DNA of 64,000 nt from Campanula takesimana (Eukaryota; Streptophyta; Magnoliopsida; Asterales; Campanulaceae), in the NCBI GenBank assembly GCA_026119855.1, contig JAOWBW010000386.1, forward strand, positions 806,001 through 870,000, written 5' to 3'. The notes beneath the pieces were generated by a model. The model was not told the origin of the DNA. It saw nothing but the letters and a program-made list of their open reading frames with translations, and ran no database searches. Made by a program: the position numbers and the translations under genes. Positions 1 through 10,723 of the stretch are shown piece by piece; positions within the stretch are counted from its first letter, which is position 1, and every line of letters starts with the position of its first letter.

Positions 1-2
1 CA

Positions 3-611
3 AAATCCACATGGGTAAGAAAGGACACTCTAAAGTATCAAGTGGTGTTTACCTCCTTAAAGAGCAGTGTGGAAGGAGCCTGGTACTTTGACAGTGGCTG
101 CTCCCGCCACATGACTGGCTCTCTTGAGCATTTCAAAGACTATGAAGCCTTTAAAGGTGAAAAAGTTAATTTTGGTGGAGGTGCTCAAGGTGAGGTCATT
201 GGCAAAGGTACGCTGAATGTTAATGGTTTGCCTAACTTGCATAATGTTTTGCATGTTAATGGGTTAAAGGCAAACCTAATTAGCATAAGCTAATTGTGTG
301 ATGATGATCTACATGTCAAGTTTGATAAGAAGATCTGTGAGGTCTTTGATGATTCAAACAGATGTGTTTTGAAAGGTGCAAGATCCTCTAATCATTGTTA
401 CAAGTTGGTTGAAAATCATTCATGTTTTAACTCAATTTCTGATAATGCTCCTGATCTTATTGTCAATTGTGTTGAGAATTGTATTGTAGGTTTCACTTGG
501 GAGCCTGAACAGATTAATGATGAATCTGAACAGAAGAGTATAAAAGAATCTGTAGATTTATCACTTGTGAGGTCAGTTGACAGATCATATGAACAGTCAC
601 TGCCACGATAG
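3..611 (+). pseudogene. Copia gag-pol remnant: protease and GAG-pre-integrase region
   Basis: The translation shows the Copia protease signature WYFDSGCSRHMTG, with the catalytic D-S-G, followed by a GAG-pre-integrase-like stretch (LHNVLHVNGLKANLISIS, then LCDDDLHVKFDKKICEV). The frame is broken by TAA at 291-293, where the family normally has Gln before L-C (compatible with CAA to TAA), and by TAG at 609-611. The frame is open from base 3, so the protein began upstream of the window. The tail (ESVDLSLVRSVDRSYEQS) is low-complexity linker. Integrase core is absent, so a large deletion lies downstream. Superfamily certain; lineage likely Sirevirus. Confidence 0.75.
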
Positions 612-1294
612 ATGGTAAGACAGCAGCAGATTCTAGTTCAGATTCTGAAATCAATGAAGATCATGAAAGCAGAGGATCTGATGCTGCTGCAAGGATACAG
701 GGAGATCATCTAACTTCCCAGGTCATTGGGGGAGTGGATGAAGGAATAAAAACAAAAGGAAAACGAATACATTACCGGGAATTAGCCGGTTTGGTATGCA
801 TCCAATCCGCGTACCATCAGGTAAGCTCTTGTTGTTTCGTTGCTAATTTTAAGCATGAGAATGAGTCAGAAACCTTAAAAGTTAATAATTGGATCAATGT
901 CATTCAAGATGAAGTGGTAAAATTTGAAAGGAAAGATGTTAAGTTCTTGGTTCGTAGGCCATCTAATACTGAATTTATGGGAGTTGTTACTTGTTGTACT
1001 CAAGTGTTGAGGATGAACCAAATAATCAAGGATTATGGTATTAGAAGTGAAACCTTGACTGTATTTTGTGATAGCTTAAGTCCCCATAATATTGCTAAGA
1101 ATCCGATACAACATTTCCTAACAAAGCACATAGATATTATGCATCATTTTATTAGATATCTTGTTGATTAAAAAATCATTACTCTAGAACATGTAACCAC
1201 AACGGATCAACTTGCTGATATCTTTACCAAGGCTTTAGATTTTGAGAGATTTTCTTCAGTTAAGAAGTCTCTCGGACTGTGTGATACCAGTTGA
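611..1294 (+). pseudogene. Copia pol remnant: RT start fused to RNase H end
   Basis: After a frame change near 611 the translation runs through an acidic linker (DSSSDSEINEDHESRGSD), then IQGDHLTSQVIG and WINVIQDEVVKFERKDVKFL, the usual start of the Copia RT domain. The sequence then jumps to the RNase H end: CDSLSPHNIAKNPIQHFLTK, HIDIMHHFIRYLVD, a stop at 1169-1171, and ITLEHVTTTDQLADIFTKAL to about 1294. The central RT, including the YVDD box, and most of RNase H are missing. This is a non-functional fusion made by internal deletion. The domain order is seen directly; the deletion is inferred from family comparison. Confidence 0.75.
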
Positions 1295-2604
1295 CTGCAC
1301 AAGTGTGCAGACAACTGACTGGATAACTGTATAATTGTATATTACAGTAAACACAAATTAAAAAAAAAAGTAGTCTGCATTCATTCTATTGCACGATTGT
1401 CTCTTGTGATCACTTGGTCTACTTTAGTTCCTTGACTCCGAGCTTTGACCCTTGAATGTGAGACCCTTCTTGACTCGATAATAAAATTATCTTGGTAATT
1501 TCTTGTGTTATCATGGAGTGGGCACTCAATCTAAGGTTGCGGAGAAAACAAGCTGCCTCCAATCTTTGAAGTTACTACTCATTTAGGCAATGTGCTGACA
1601 TGTATTCATACGTAACTTGAGAATCAGTGTAACACTGTATTGTGAGAGTGAAAATCTCTTCCCCGTAACTGATTCATAAGTTATAAGCCTTCAAAGGGGG
1701 TGTTCTAGAGGCTGCATGATTGAAGGTGAATCTCATTGAATTCTTGTGAGTTGAAACCGAGTCATGAACTGAGTTGACCATTCTATGTCACACCAAAATT
1801 GAGACAATCTTCACTTGTGTGTTTAGGCATAATTTTTCTAAGTTTTTTTCTCCCTTCGTATTAACATCAGCAAATTGAATTGTTGTTCTTATGTGTTAAA
1901 GATTGATGCTTTTCATGTGATTAACGATAGTCTAATGGCGTGATGTTCAAGTTTCATTGTGCAGTTGGTGAAAATTATGGTACATTATGGATAAATAGAT
2001 TCAGTTGAATTTGGCGAGTTCTAATTCTGGGACGGACAATTTATCACAAAACATGGAAAAAGTTTGAATTTTAAAATCAAAATCCTCGTTTGTTTTGGAA
2101 TTCAAATGGGTACTTCAAAGTCACTCGGTTCTCCCAACTCCTTGGCCTACCCGAGTTCTTAGGAAGAATCACTGTCCTCCCGTGATATTTTCTCCATGAC
2201 AAATCTGGTTGTGAATTATGGTTTAGTATATCTTCTTCCTCATGTTTTCTAGCTACATTTCTCTCATCTCATCTTGTTCCTATTCTGCAAATTCACTCTC
2301 TCTAACATTTTTGCAGATATATCCGAGAATTCAGGAGAAACACTGAGTGATTGTGACATAAAATGATTGTTTGCCGCTGCTCTGATCAAGCTCTGGCATT
2401 TTTGTTGTTAAGCATCCAGCTGGTGCTAAGCAACTTGTTCGTGCAACTGTGCGGATAACTGGTCACTCAATTGGACAGTCAACTGGTAAGACTGTTACTG
2501 TTTTAAGAGGTAAGTACATCTTCTGCAGAACTTTCTGGTTTATAAAGGTTTGCTGCGATATAAGTTGAGATTGATGATGCTCTTAGAGGTATTTTTGTTG
2601 GGGA
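1295..2604 (+). other. Non-coding 3' region of the Sirevirus-like element
   Basis: About 1.3 kb between the end of pol and the polypurine tracts, with no long open frame. Many Sireviruses carry an env-like ORF here. I see only short broken frames, so at most a decayed env-like region remains. Confidence 0.4.
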
Positions 2605-2826
2605 GATTCAAATTTAGGGGGAGTGGAAGATATTCACAATTTTCTTTCTTTGAGCTTGATGGTTCTTCTCAAAAAGGGGGAGAAAGGCATGGTCTTCATA
2701 TTGAACAGGGGGAGAAAGATGTGTTCTAAATATGTATTTAGGAGGAGTAAAATCCAATGTACAAATTCAGGGGGAGAGATTATTGTTTTGGATGTTTTGA
2801 TCAGAACCACAAAGATAGGGGGAGAT
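2605..2826 (+). promoter_or_regulatory. Multiple polypurine tracts before the 3' LTR
   Basis: Six purine tracts of the type (A)GGGGGAG or close variants occur in about 210 bases: near 2616, 2677, 2707, 2740 (GGAGGAG), 2769 and 2818. The last abuts the LTR and would prime plus-strand synthesis. Repeated PPTs upstream of the 3' LTR are a described Sirevirus feature. Confidence 0.65.
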
Positions 2827-2827
2827 T

Positions 2828-3296
2828 GAAAGAGTATGAAATACTCTTAGTTTAATATTGTGTATCTTTGTGATTCTGATTTATTTAGTGTATATATTTA
2901 GATTTTATTTAATTTAGGAATTATGTGTATATTTAGTTTAATTAAATTATAGTTTAATAATTGTTTATATTAGGAGTAATTTATTTTAGGATATTGATTT
3001 TGATTTACTTGACTAACCTACTAATGTTTATCTTTGGTAGTTATTGTTTTGTATTTTAGGTAAAGATGGACTCTCTTCATATAGAATGATTGGATGGCAT
3101 TAAAGATTGATAGGACAGTTGTGTTGTCACTTGTGTGATCACCTTTGATCACAAGTGTCCTGTCAAGTGGGTATTTTCCAGAACAGTCCTAGCTGCATAT
3201 TTCTTTCATCAACAATAGGAGATGAAACAAGGGATTTTGACAAGTAGAGAAAGAGATCTTGAATTGCACAAAGCAAAAGAAACCCTAATTCACAGT
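2828..3296 (+). repeat. Partial 3' LTR of the Sirevirus-like element
   Basis: Begins with TG directly after the last polypurine tract and runs through AT-rich U3-like sequence to about 3296, where AAACCCTAATTCACAG is followed by unrelated AT-rich DNA. No terminal CA or target duplication could be placed, so the LTR is probably truncated. It contains a small palindrome around 3139-3160 (TTGTGTGATCACC/TTTGATCACAA). Confidence 0.5.
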
Positions 3297-4350
3297 TAAA
3301 TTTAAAGAAATAAATAAAAAATTTGAAAACTAAATGTCATATTTTACATTTATTACTTTTTAATTTGACAATTAAAAAGTTAAAGATTAGGGATCTAACA
3401 AATTAATGAATCAAGGTGTTAAGAAAAACAAATTCGAAAAACTAAATTCCCAATTTTACATTATTAGTTAATAATACGGATGAATTGATTATTGTGGACG
3501 GGTGTGGTACACAATTTCTACATAGCTTTTGTTTGGAGTGAAAATTTACACTGCACCAATAACTTGAAGACTTCTACTTGCTCCGACAACCTGATTCTAC
3601 GACTTGTCTTATTCAACTTGATCTATATTAACACGTTTATTTTGCAGGTACATAATGATCCTATTTTTCAGGTCACGGTTAATTCATTCGTGGATATGTT
3701 TCATAAAACACGTGACTTACTAGCAAAGACGAAGTCAAAGACAAACTCTTATCAACTCAAGTCCAACGGCAAATGGATAACTCGGCTATCAACAAACTCT
3801 CCGAGATCTTAGGCCTTGATAGATAGTTTACGTTGTACTCTTTTAGTATAAATAGATAACACACTCTAACGCACACTACGCACACTGCATTTTTACTTTG
3901 AGCTACATTCTTACTTTCAATCTCCTTGTACTTCCACATCATTAATAAAATCCCACTATTGGAGGTTTTATGCCGGCGAACACGTTGTTCAAGGGCTTTC
4001 CTCATCTAAATACCGTGTCTATAATTTCTTGAGTTCTTAGCGTTATATTCCATTATGCCCAACTTTTCTCCTTGAAGTTAGATTACAAAATTTGACCAAA
4101 ACAACTTTTTATTTATATGTATTTAGATTGTGTTTTTAAAATAGATGAACACAACAAACATATCTTTGTCTATATAAATTTACGTCATTTTTCATACAAC
4201 AAATGATATTAGATACAATGGCAAATAACAATTGTATGCTCGGAAAATATGCGAAAATTCAAAACTATGAATACCAAGTTGCTAAAATTTGTAAATTTGG
4301 TGAAAATGGTTAAAGATACCAATTTGCAGTTGCACGGCCTAAACATAATA
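3297..4350. other. Unassigned AT-rich sequence with LTR-like promoter/poly(A) stretch
   Basis: No gene. Around 3841-3960 there is a TATA-like TATAAATAG (from 3848) followed by AATAAAATCCC near 3944, an arrangement like the R region of a plant LTR. No terminal repeats or target duplication could be assigned. Probably the remnant of another element. Confidence 0.3.
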
Positions 4351-4410
4351 CGCAAAATCTTGGGAAAAACACGTTTTTCTAAGCGCTTAGAAAAAACGTG
4401 TTTTAAAAAA

Positions 4411-5756
4411 GGGTTAATGACAATTTAGGGCCTGAACTCAGGGGGGCATCTAAAAGGGGTCTCGACTTTTTTTTTTCGCTAAATCAGGGCTCAAAATCGT
4501 TTTTTTTTTGGCAATTAAGGGCTTTCTGACGGTTTCCGTCAAAAACAACTGTTAAGTGGACATGTGCGCTGCACGTGACTTTTCACTAAGGGCAAATTGG
4601 GCAATCCCGTTTGGGTTAATCATAATTTAGGGCCTGAACTCAAGGGGGCGTCTAAAAGGGGCCTCGACTTTTTTTCCCGCTAAATCAGGACTCAAAATCA
4701 ATTTTTTTTGGCAATTAGGGGCTTTCTGACGGTTTCTGTCAAAAACCACCGTTAAGTGGACATGTGCGCTACACGTGACTTTTCACTGAGGGCAAATTGG
4801 GAAAACCAAATTATTAGAACTGTGGAACCGCCAGTTCCTTTCACTATTTTTCTACACAAACTCTGTAACTCTCTTCTTAACTCTCTCTAACGAAATTGCT
4901 CACATTCTTCAATTCTCTTGCTCATATCATCCATATTTTCAAATTTTCATCTATTCTCCAACTTCCATCCTCCATATTTTCCATTCGTCATTTTTGTAAA
5001 ATGTATTTCTTTAGAAGAGGAAAGAGCACAAAATCAACTTCATCTCACCCACCAACACCACCACCGATGCAAGATGATAATGCCTACTATCCCTCTTATG
5101 ATGGGGGTCTTGGTGGTGAAAATATGGGAGGACATGAAGGAAACGAAGAAGTGATGTCATTCAACATACAACAACAACAAAATGAAGTAGAAGGTGACGT
5201 GCATGATACACAACCCACGGCCACGAGAAAAGGTCGAGCTCGAGCGCCTCCCCGGGAACCGAAACTGGAACCGTTTGAGCATGTCTACACCACAAGATGA
5301 AGACGAAATAAAATCATGTGAGAATTGAGTAGTTTGAGTACCATTCAAATAATTTGATTTGCCCAATTTGCCCTCAATGAAAAGTCACGTGCAGCGCACA
5401 TGTCCATTTAACGGTGTTTTATGACAGAAATCGTCAGAAAGCCCTTAATTGCCAAAAAAATTGATTTTGAGTCCTGATTTAGCGAAAAAAAAGTCAAGGC
5501 CCCTTTTAGATGCCCCCTTGATTTCAGGCCCTAAATTGTCATTAACCCAAACGGGATTGCCCAATTTGCCCCTAGTGAAAAGTCACGTGCAGCGCACATG
5601 TCCACTTAACGGTGGTTTTTGACGGAAACCGTCAGAAATCCCCTAATTGCCAAAAAAAAAAAATTGATTTTGAGCCCTGATTTAGCGGGAAATAAAAAGT
5701 CGAGGCCCCTTTTAGACGGCCCCCCTTGAGTTCAGGCCCTAAATTGTCATTAACCC
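4411..5756. mobile_element. Mutator-like element with tandem TIRs, 9-bp TSD TTTAAAAAA
   Basis: The ends are inverted copies of GGGTTAATGACAATTTAGGG. Each end carries two direct copies of a ~200-bp TIR unit: 4411-4612 and 4613-about 4800 on the left, about 5360-5548 and 5549-5756 inverted on the right. The flanks are identical 9-mers TTTAAAAAA at 4402-4410 and 5757-5765. A 9-bp duplication plus long TIRs is diagnostic for the Mutator superfamily, and MULEs with multiple TIRs are known in plants. No transposase is present, so the copy is non-autonomous. The ~560-bp core holds one short ORF. Confidence 0.85.
5001..5300 (+). CDS. Short ORF in the core of the Mutator-like element, function unknown
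   Basis: An ATG at 5001 opens a 99-codon frame. The protein starts MYFFRRGKSTKS, then has a Pro-rich patch (HPPTPPP), a Gly/Asn/Glu-rich middle, a QQQQ run, and a basic stretch (TRKGRARAPPRE). It looks low-complexity and disordered, and I recognise no domain. The preceding ~200 bp is CT-rich like a plant 5' UTR (TCTCTTCTTAACTCTCTC), suggesting a captured start of a host gene (Pack-MULE style), but no parent can be named. An upstream in-frame ATG at 4896 exists; 5001 is preferred because the stretch before it has leader-like composition. It could also be a chance ORF. Confidence 0.3.
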   Translation: MYFFRRGKSTKSTSSHPPTPPPMQDDNAYYPSYDGGLGGENMGGHEGNEEVMSFNIQQQQNEVEGDVHDTQPTATRKGRARAPPREPKLEPFEHVYTTR

Positions 5757-6217
5757 TTTAAAAAAACGCGGTGCCATTTTTGTAAACAATCAGAACTTCT
5801 CAACGGTTCTTGATATAATTATAAAACCTTCTGGATACGATATTGATAACCAGAACCTTTGAAAGTGATAGCCAGAAAGGTCATTATTGTAAATAATCAG
5901 AACTTCTCAACGGTTCTGGATATCAATATAAAGCCTTCTGGATATGAGATTGATAGCCAGAACCATTGAAAGTGATAGCCAGATGGGTCCTAGATATCAA
6001 TATAAAGCCTTCTGAATATGAGATTGATAGCCAGAACTTTTGAAAGTGATAGCCAGAAGGGTCCTCGATATCAATATAAAGCGTTCTGGATATCAATATA
6101 AAGTCTTCTGGATATGAGATTGATAGCCAGAACCTTTGAAAGTGATAGCCAGAAGGTTTTGAAAAACATGTTTTTCCTAACCAGTAGGAAAAACGCGTTT
6201 TACAGGAGACCAACTCA

Positions 6218-7362
6218 ACATGATAATATGTATTGTGGAGAGAAAGTCTACAAATGAAACTACAAACGTTGTTTATGAAGAAGCAGTTGGAAGTCAAACT
6301 CTATAATCTCAAGGACCATATTCAGATTTTGTAATATTGTTAAATTAATATACTAGTATCATATATTTTTATTAAAATAAGTATCTTCTTATATTTTCTT
6401 AAGTTATTATTTCTATTTCCTTTTATTGTTTTTTCATAAAAAAAAAATTCTTGTTAATTAATTTATCAAACTTAGTTGTCTGTGCATTTAACACACGAGT
6501 GTAACAGTAGTGAGGTATAAAGTACAACATTCAAACATTTATAAGATTAAATGAATTCCCAAAGGAAAAAAATGCTAGAGAACATATGTCAAATACTAGT
6601 ATAAGATTATTACTAATAACTTCACCCGTCTTATAATAATAATAACGACATAATTGACATGTTAATGATATTATTTTAATCACTTGTTAATTTTTTTTGT
6701 TTGAAGCATCACTTATTAATGTTTGCATTTTATATTTTTCATCATTGTTTATAGTAGCTTTAAAAAACATTGTTGAGACTATGTTAAGTATACTTTTTTG
6801 ATTTATAAAGACCACATTTATTTTGAAATAGAAAAAATGAATGTGACACTTATCAAATTCATTTTGTAGAACAAAATGAGTGTTATTAAGGATGTAATTA
6901 TTATTATAGAAAAATAGTCTTATTTGATTTTGGTAGTCAACACAAATCAACTTTTAACAAACATTAATATCAATTTAATCATTGAATAACAATTTTAAAA
7001 ATTATCATTGATAAATCAACTAATAATTTATTTATTATATTTTTTAGAATCTGACTAATATAATTAAATTCTTATTATTTGATCAGATTCGCTTGGATTG
7101 TATTGGCCATCAAAAACCATACTACATAAGTCCAATTTAAGCTTCTTAACTTTTTTTGTTTTTTGTTTGAAGGAACTTTGAGCAATAAATTATAGGTTAG
7201 TTTAAATATTCTAAAATAAATCTAAATTATTATTGATAATATTTATATTAGTGTACCAATAACAAAGTTTAAATTTTTATTATAATAATTAAATTAATTT
7301 AAGATTATTATTTTTTTTAAAATACACAAAAATATATAAAACCTTGAATTAGAACAAAGGTA
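6218..7362. other. AT-rich spacer, nothing recognised
   Basis: About 1.1 kb of very AT-rich DNA without coding signal, clear terminal repeats or RNA gene features. Confidence 0.6.
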
Positions 7363-7611
7363 CTCCCTCCTTAAATGAATGTCCAAAATTCATTTTAAGA
7401 AACATCTAAAAATCTCTATGTTTCGTACAATTTAATGGCAAATATTCATATATAATCATGCAATCCTCTTTTCAAATATTTAGTTTTGCAAGTATAAACA
7501 GACTAGTATTTAATAAAAAAATAATTCAAGACAAAATTATTTATTAAAAAAAACCATTATTTTGAGACACTTATTTAAAGAGGGAATAGTATATTATTTG
7601 GACGGAGGGAA
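7363..7611. mobile_element. Stowaway-like MITE
   Basis: Left end CTCCCTCCTTAAATGAATG after TA (7361-7362). Right end complementary in type (GGACGGAGGGAA) before TA at 7612-7613. About 249 bp, no ORF. The ends are diverged, so this is an old copy. Confidence 0.65.
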
Positions 7612-7629
7612 TATTTAACAAGCACAAGA

Positions 7630-7764
7630 TTTTGGGTGAAATTAGCTTCTCCCTAAATTATAAAAGTCATGTTTTTCAAATTATTCTTAAATGTTCGTCA
7701 AATGCTTGCAAGTAGAAAACAATGGACTTTCTGTAATTTAGGGAGAAACTAGTTTCCCCCAAAA
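7630..7764. mobile_element. Small TIR element (TTTTGGGGGAAACTAGTTTC family), copy 1
   Basis: The left arm (TTTTGGGTGAAATTAGCTTC, then TCCCTAAATTA) is the imperfect inverse of the right arm (TAATTTAGGGAGAAACTAGT, then TTCCCCCAAAA). About 135 bp, no coding. A second copy lies at 9896-10026. No clear target duplication. Confidence 0.6.
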
Positions 7765-7797
7765 CCTACTCTTTTAACAACGAGTAGGTTTTGGGGG
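7756..7797. repeat. Perfect 16-bp inverted repeat beside the MITE
   Basis: Arms CCCCCAAAACCTACTC (7756-7771) and GAGTAGGTTTTGGGGG (7782-7797) are exact complements around a 10-base spacer. The left arm overlaps the right end of the TIR element. Confidence 0.75.
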
Positions 7798-8690
7798 TGA
7801 TGTGGAGGATATTGTATTATTTATTTCCCTTGTTTTCTTATGTAATATACTTTATTTTGATGTACTTAGATTAATTTTGATGTAATTGGGGTAATATTTT
7901 ATTATTTGAGCTTTATTGTACTCCGGGTGTATTTTAGTCTCTTTATGTTGTATCCGGATGTAATCTTTTTATATGAGCTTCAAAGTGAAGTCCCAAGTGT
8001 CGAAGATAGTCAAAGTCGAGATCAAGTCAATTCAACAAGTTGAATTATGGAGCGAGTCAACCTTAGAAGTGGAGAAAAATGAAGAAAAAGGTAGGACCAG
8101 AATTTGGCCTGAGCACGAGTCGTGCCAGGCCACTTTCCAGACCTTTTTCCAAGAGTGACGGGATTTTAATTTAATACTCTACTAGTAAAGAGCCCGTGCT
8201 CTGCACGGTAGAACTTTACTGATATTATTTTATAGAAGGTGATTACTTTTTTATATAGTAATCATCATTTTAAATATAATGTTAGCTAGTAATAGTAATC
8301 TTATTTATATAGAAAATTGAATATTTACCAATATAGTAACAATTATGAGTAACTAATATTTTCTTATTACTTAAAATATTCTAATGTATTAGTAAAATAA
8401 TGTTTTTAATTAAATTTATTATAATAGTATCTATTTTTAGATTGTAAATGTAATAGTTATAATATATAGTAACTGTTCTAGTTAACTAATATTATTGGTG
8501 AAAATATTGAGAAAAACTTGTTTTACTTAGCTTTAGTGTAAAACTTGTTTCCATTCCTTAATGTAAACATAATTTCTTAATGTAAAATAGGTTTTACACA
8601 TCTCTTAATGTAAAATATATTTTCATAAGACTGACTCATATTATTAGCTAATAGTGAGCTAAATGGTAATAGTTACCTTATAGAGTAGTA

Positions 8691-8917
8691 CATCCTTCCT
8701 CAAATGAATGTACATTTGGGATTTAAGGATCATTTTGAAGAAAAATAATAATATTAATAGAAAAATCATAAATATTATTATTATTAAAATTTAAAATTTT
8801 AGTTTTGTAAAAATATAACGATTTTTAGAAGAAAAAAAAAAAAGTTATGTGAAGGTATATTTCAAAAGATCATTCATTTTGAGAGAAAACATAACATTCA
8901 ATTTGAGACGAAGAGAG
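8691..8917. mobile_element. Degenerate Stowaway-like MITE
   Basis: Starts CATCCTTCCTCAAATGAATG after TA and ends GAGACGAAGAGAG before TA. Related in sequence to the 7363-7611 copy. No ORF. Confidence 0.5.
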
Positions 8918-8918
8918 T

Positions 8919-9604
8919 AACTATTATGATTAACTAATATTATTATTAATAATAATTAATTTGTATAGTAACTATTATAATTAACTAATACTATTAATAG
9001 TAATAATTAATATATATAGTAACTATTATAGTTAACAATTACTATTAATAGTAAAAGTTAATATATACTCCCTCGGTTCCAGTTGAGTTGTTACATTTTG
9101 CCATTTTTGTCATTTCACTTAAGTTGTTACGTTACCAAAATAGGAAAGTATTTATTACTTTTATAATCATCCACTCATTCTCTCTCTTCCTCCCAACCAC
9201 TCATTATTCTCTACTCATTCTCTCTCTTCCTCCCAACCACTCATTATTCTCCACTCATTCTCTCTCTTCCTCTCAACCACTTATTATTCACCTTTCTTAA
9301 TTTTTGAGATTCACACCCCATGTAACAACTCAAATGAAACGGAGGGAGTATTGTAACTATTATGATTAACTAATACTATTAATAGTAATAGTTAACCTAT
9401 ATAGTAACTATTATGGTTTAACTAATACTATTAATAGTAATAGTTAACCTATATAGTAACTATTATGGTTAACTAATACTATTAATAGTAGTAGTTAACC
9501 TATATAGTAACTATTATGATTAACTAATAGTATTAATAATAGTAGTAGTTAACCTATATAGTAACTATTATGGTTAACTATTACTATTAATAGTATTAAT
9601 GATT
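8919..9604. repeat. 51-bp tandem repeat, interrupted by a MITE
   Basis: About eight units of roughly 51 bp start GTAACTATTATGATTAACTA and end near GTTAACCTATATA, at about 8919, 8969, 9020, then 9353, 9404, 9456, 9507 and 9560. The Stowaway element at 9068-9348 splits the array at a TA. Looser copies extend left to about 8265. Units contain short palindromes (ACTATTAATAGT). Confidence 0.75.
9068..9348. mobile_element. Stowaway MITE inside the 51-bp satellite
   Basis: Ends CTCCCTCGGTTCC and GAAACGGAGGGAG, flanked by TA at 9066-9067 and 9349-9350. An internal ~36-bp unit (CTCATTCTCTCTCTTCCTCC) is repeated about three times near 9172-9280. Confidence 0.8.
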
Positions 9605-9895
9605 GACAGAGATTAAAATACATCGCGTGATCAAGTGAATATGATTAATAGAGAAAAAGAAGTATCAAGGGATATCGATCAAATCTGGAGTGCTTTTTAC
9701 TCATTGCTTTTAATCAACTTAGTTTATTTTCCCATTCTTAGGAATTAATTACAATCACAATTCAACCCCCAATATGGTTAAGTGACTAGTACGCAAATAA
9801 TCAGTGTTCTTCGTGGATCGACCCTGGCTTGCCCTAATTACATAATTAGTGGCTGAGTTTAGGTCTAATTTAGTAGGTTTGCGACTAAGCATACT

Positions 9896-10026
9896 AGGGG
9901 GAAACTAATTTCTCCCTAAATTACAAAAAGTCTATTTTTTAAACTTGTAAGATTTGACGAACATTTAGAAATACTTTGCAATACAATTTTTTTTATAATT
10001 TAGGGAAAAACTAGTTTCCCCCAAAA
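9896..10026. mobile_element. Small TIR element (TTTTGGGGGAAACTAGTTTC family), copy 2
   Basis: Left arm AGGGGGAAACTAATTTCTCC and right arm AAACTAGTTTCCCCCAAAAT are inverted and match the copy at 7630-7764. About 131 bp, non-coding. Confidence 0.6.
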
Positions 10027-10262
10027 TCTTGTGATTTTGAATTAATTTAGCTTTTTAGGTTTAATTCAAGATTTGAATTAATTCAATGCTTTTAAATATG
10101 CATTCTAATTAGTTATCTCTTATTTTATTACTAATAATTTAATATTTTAATATTTATAAATAATTTAATAATATTATTATAGTATATAATAATGTAGCAA
10201 TTTATTTATATTCAAAATATTTATTATTGAATTTTAATATATTAAAATATTTGTAAAATATA

Positions 10263-10723
10263 CTCCCTCCATCCCCGCTTACTTGACATTTGTTTCCATT
10301 TTAGTCTGTCACAGCTCACTTGATATTTCCCAAAATAACCTATTTCTTATAATTTTATATGAGCAATGCTAGGGGCACAAAATATTGGTCACAAATGAGG
10401 TGGCGATATTTTATATGTTGCATCGATAATGGACCCGCCACACTCTAATTGAAAACACCAATAAAATCATGACACCTAGGATTTTGTGAGAAAGATTTTG
10501 TGACTTTTTTGTGCCCCTAGTATTATTCTTTAATGTTCATTCTACCACACCACTCATTCTCTCACTCTTCATTTTTCACCACTTAATTTATTCAACCAAC
10601 ACTACTGTTTACCTCATTCATTCTCTCTCTTCATATTTTTACCACACATTCTCCTTATTTTATTCTTTCTTCTTTATTATTGTGCTCACCTCTTGAGTGT
10701 CAAAAGAGGTTGGACGGGGGGCA

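Larger units (their letters stand above)
1..3296 (+). mobile_element. Decayed Sirevirus-like Copia retrotransposon (5' end outside window)
   Basis: Order seen on the plus strand: protease/GAG-pre-integrase remnant, RT start, RNase H end, a long non-coding stretch, a run of polypurine tracts, then a partial 3' LTR. Most of integrase and RT is deleted. The RNase H end and the repeated AGGGGGAGA tracts upstream of the LTR fit the SIRE/Maximus (Sirevirus) lineage of Ty1/copia. The right boundary is where LTR-like sequence fades, and is approximate. Lineage is inferred from motifs only. Confidence 0.7.
4351..6217. repeat. Dispersed ~510-bp repeat, copy 1, split by the Mutator-like element
   Basis: Without the 1346-bp insertion and its duplicated 9 bp, this is about 510 bp. 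It matches 31475-31991 (about 517 bp): both start RCAAAATCTTGGG, share ACGTGTTTT, AACGCGGTG and TTTTGTAAAYAATCAGAACTT, and end CGTTTT(A/G)CAGGAGAC. Inside are imperfect tandem units of about 60-70 bp built on CTTCTGGATATGAGATTG and GAAAGTGATAGCCAGA. A palindrome (4366-4404, AAAACACGTTTTTC and its complement around AAGCGCTT) lies near the left end. No coding capacity. Class unknown; foldback-like ends suggest a DNA transposon. Confidence 0.6.
7799..9891 (+). mobile_element. Probable Gypsy (Athila/Tat-like) LTR, interrupted and approximate
   Basis: The left part (7799-8165) looks like U3/R: poly(T)-rich start, TTTTTATATGAGC, then a moderately GC-rich stretch ending in GAGCACGAGTCGTGCCAGGC. The right part (about 9605-9891) ends in TTCGTGGATCGACCCTGGCT, then a stretch finishing GTTTGCGACTAAGCA, a style seen at the ends of Athila/Tat LTRs. 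The middle is filled by MITEs and a 51-bp satellite. No target duplication was found, so boundaries and the unity of the two parts are inferred. Confidence 0.35.

Noticed and set aside
3492..3812. 106-codon plus-strand frame
   Set aside because: No domain, AT-rich repeat debris, no supporting signals beyond a downstream TATA-like word.
5923..6297. 124-codon minus-strand frame with repeated Tyr-His-Phe-Gln words
   Set aside because: Produced by the tandem units of the dispersed repeat; not coding.
9088..9300. Ser/Leu-rich frame
   Set aside because: Lies within a Stowaway MITE and reflects its internal CTCATTCTCTCTC repeats.
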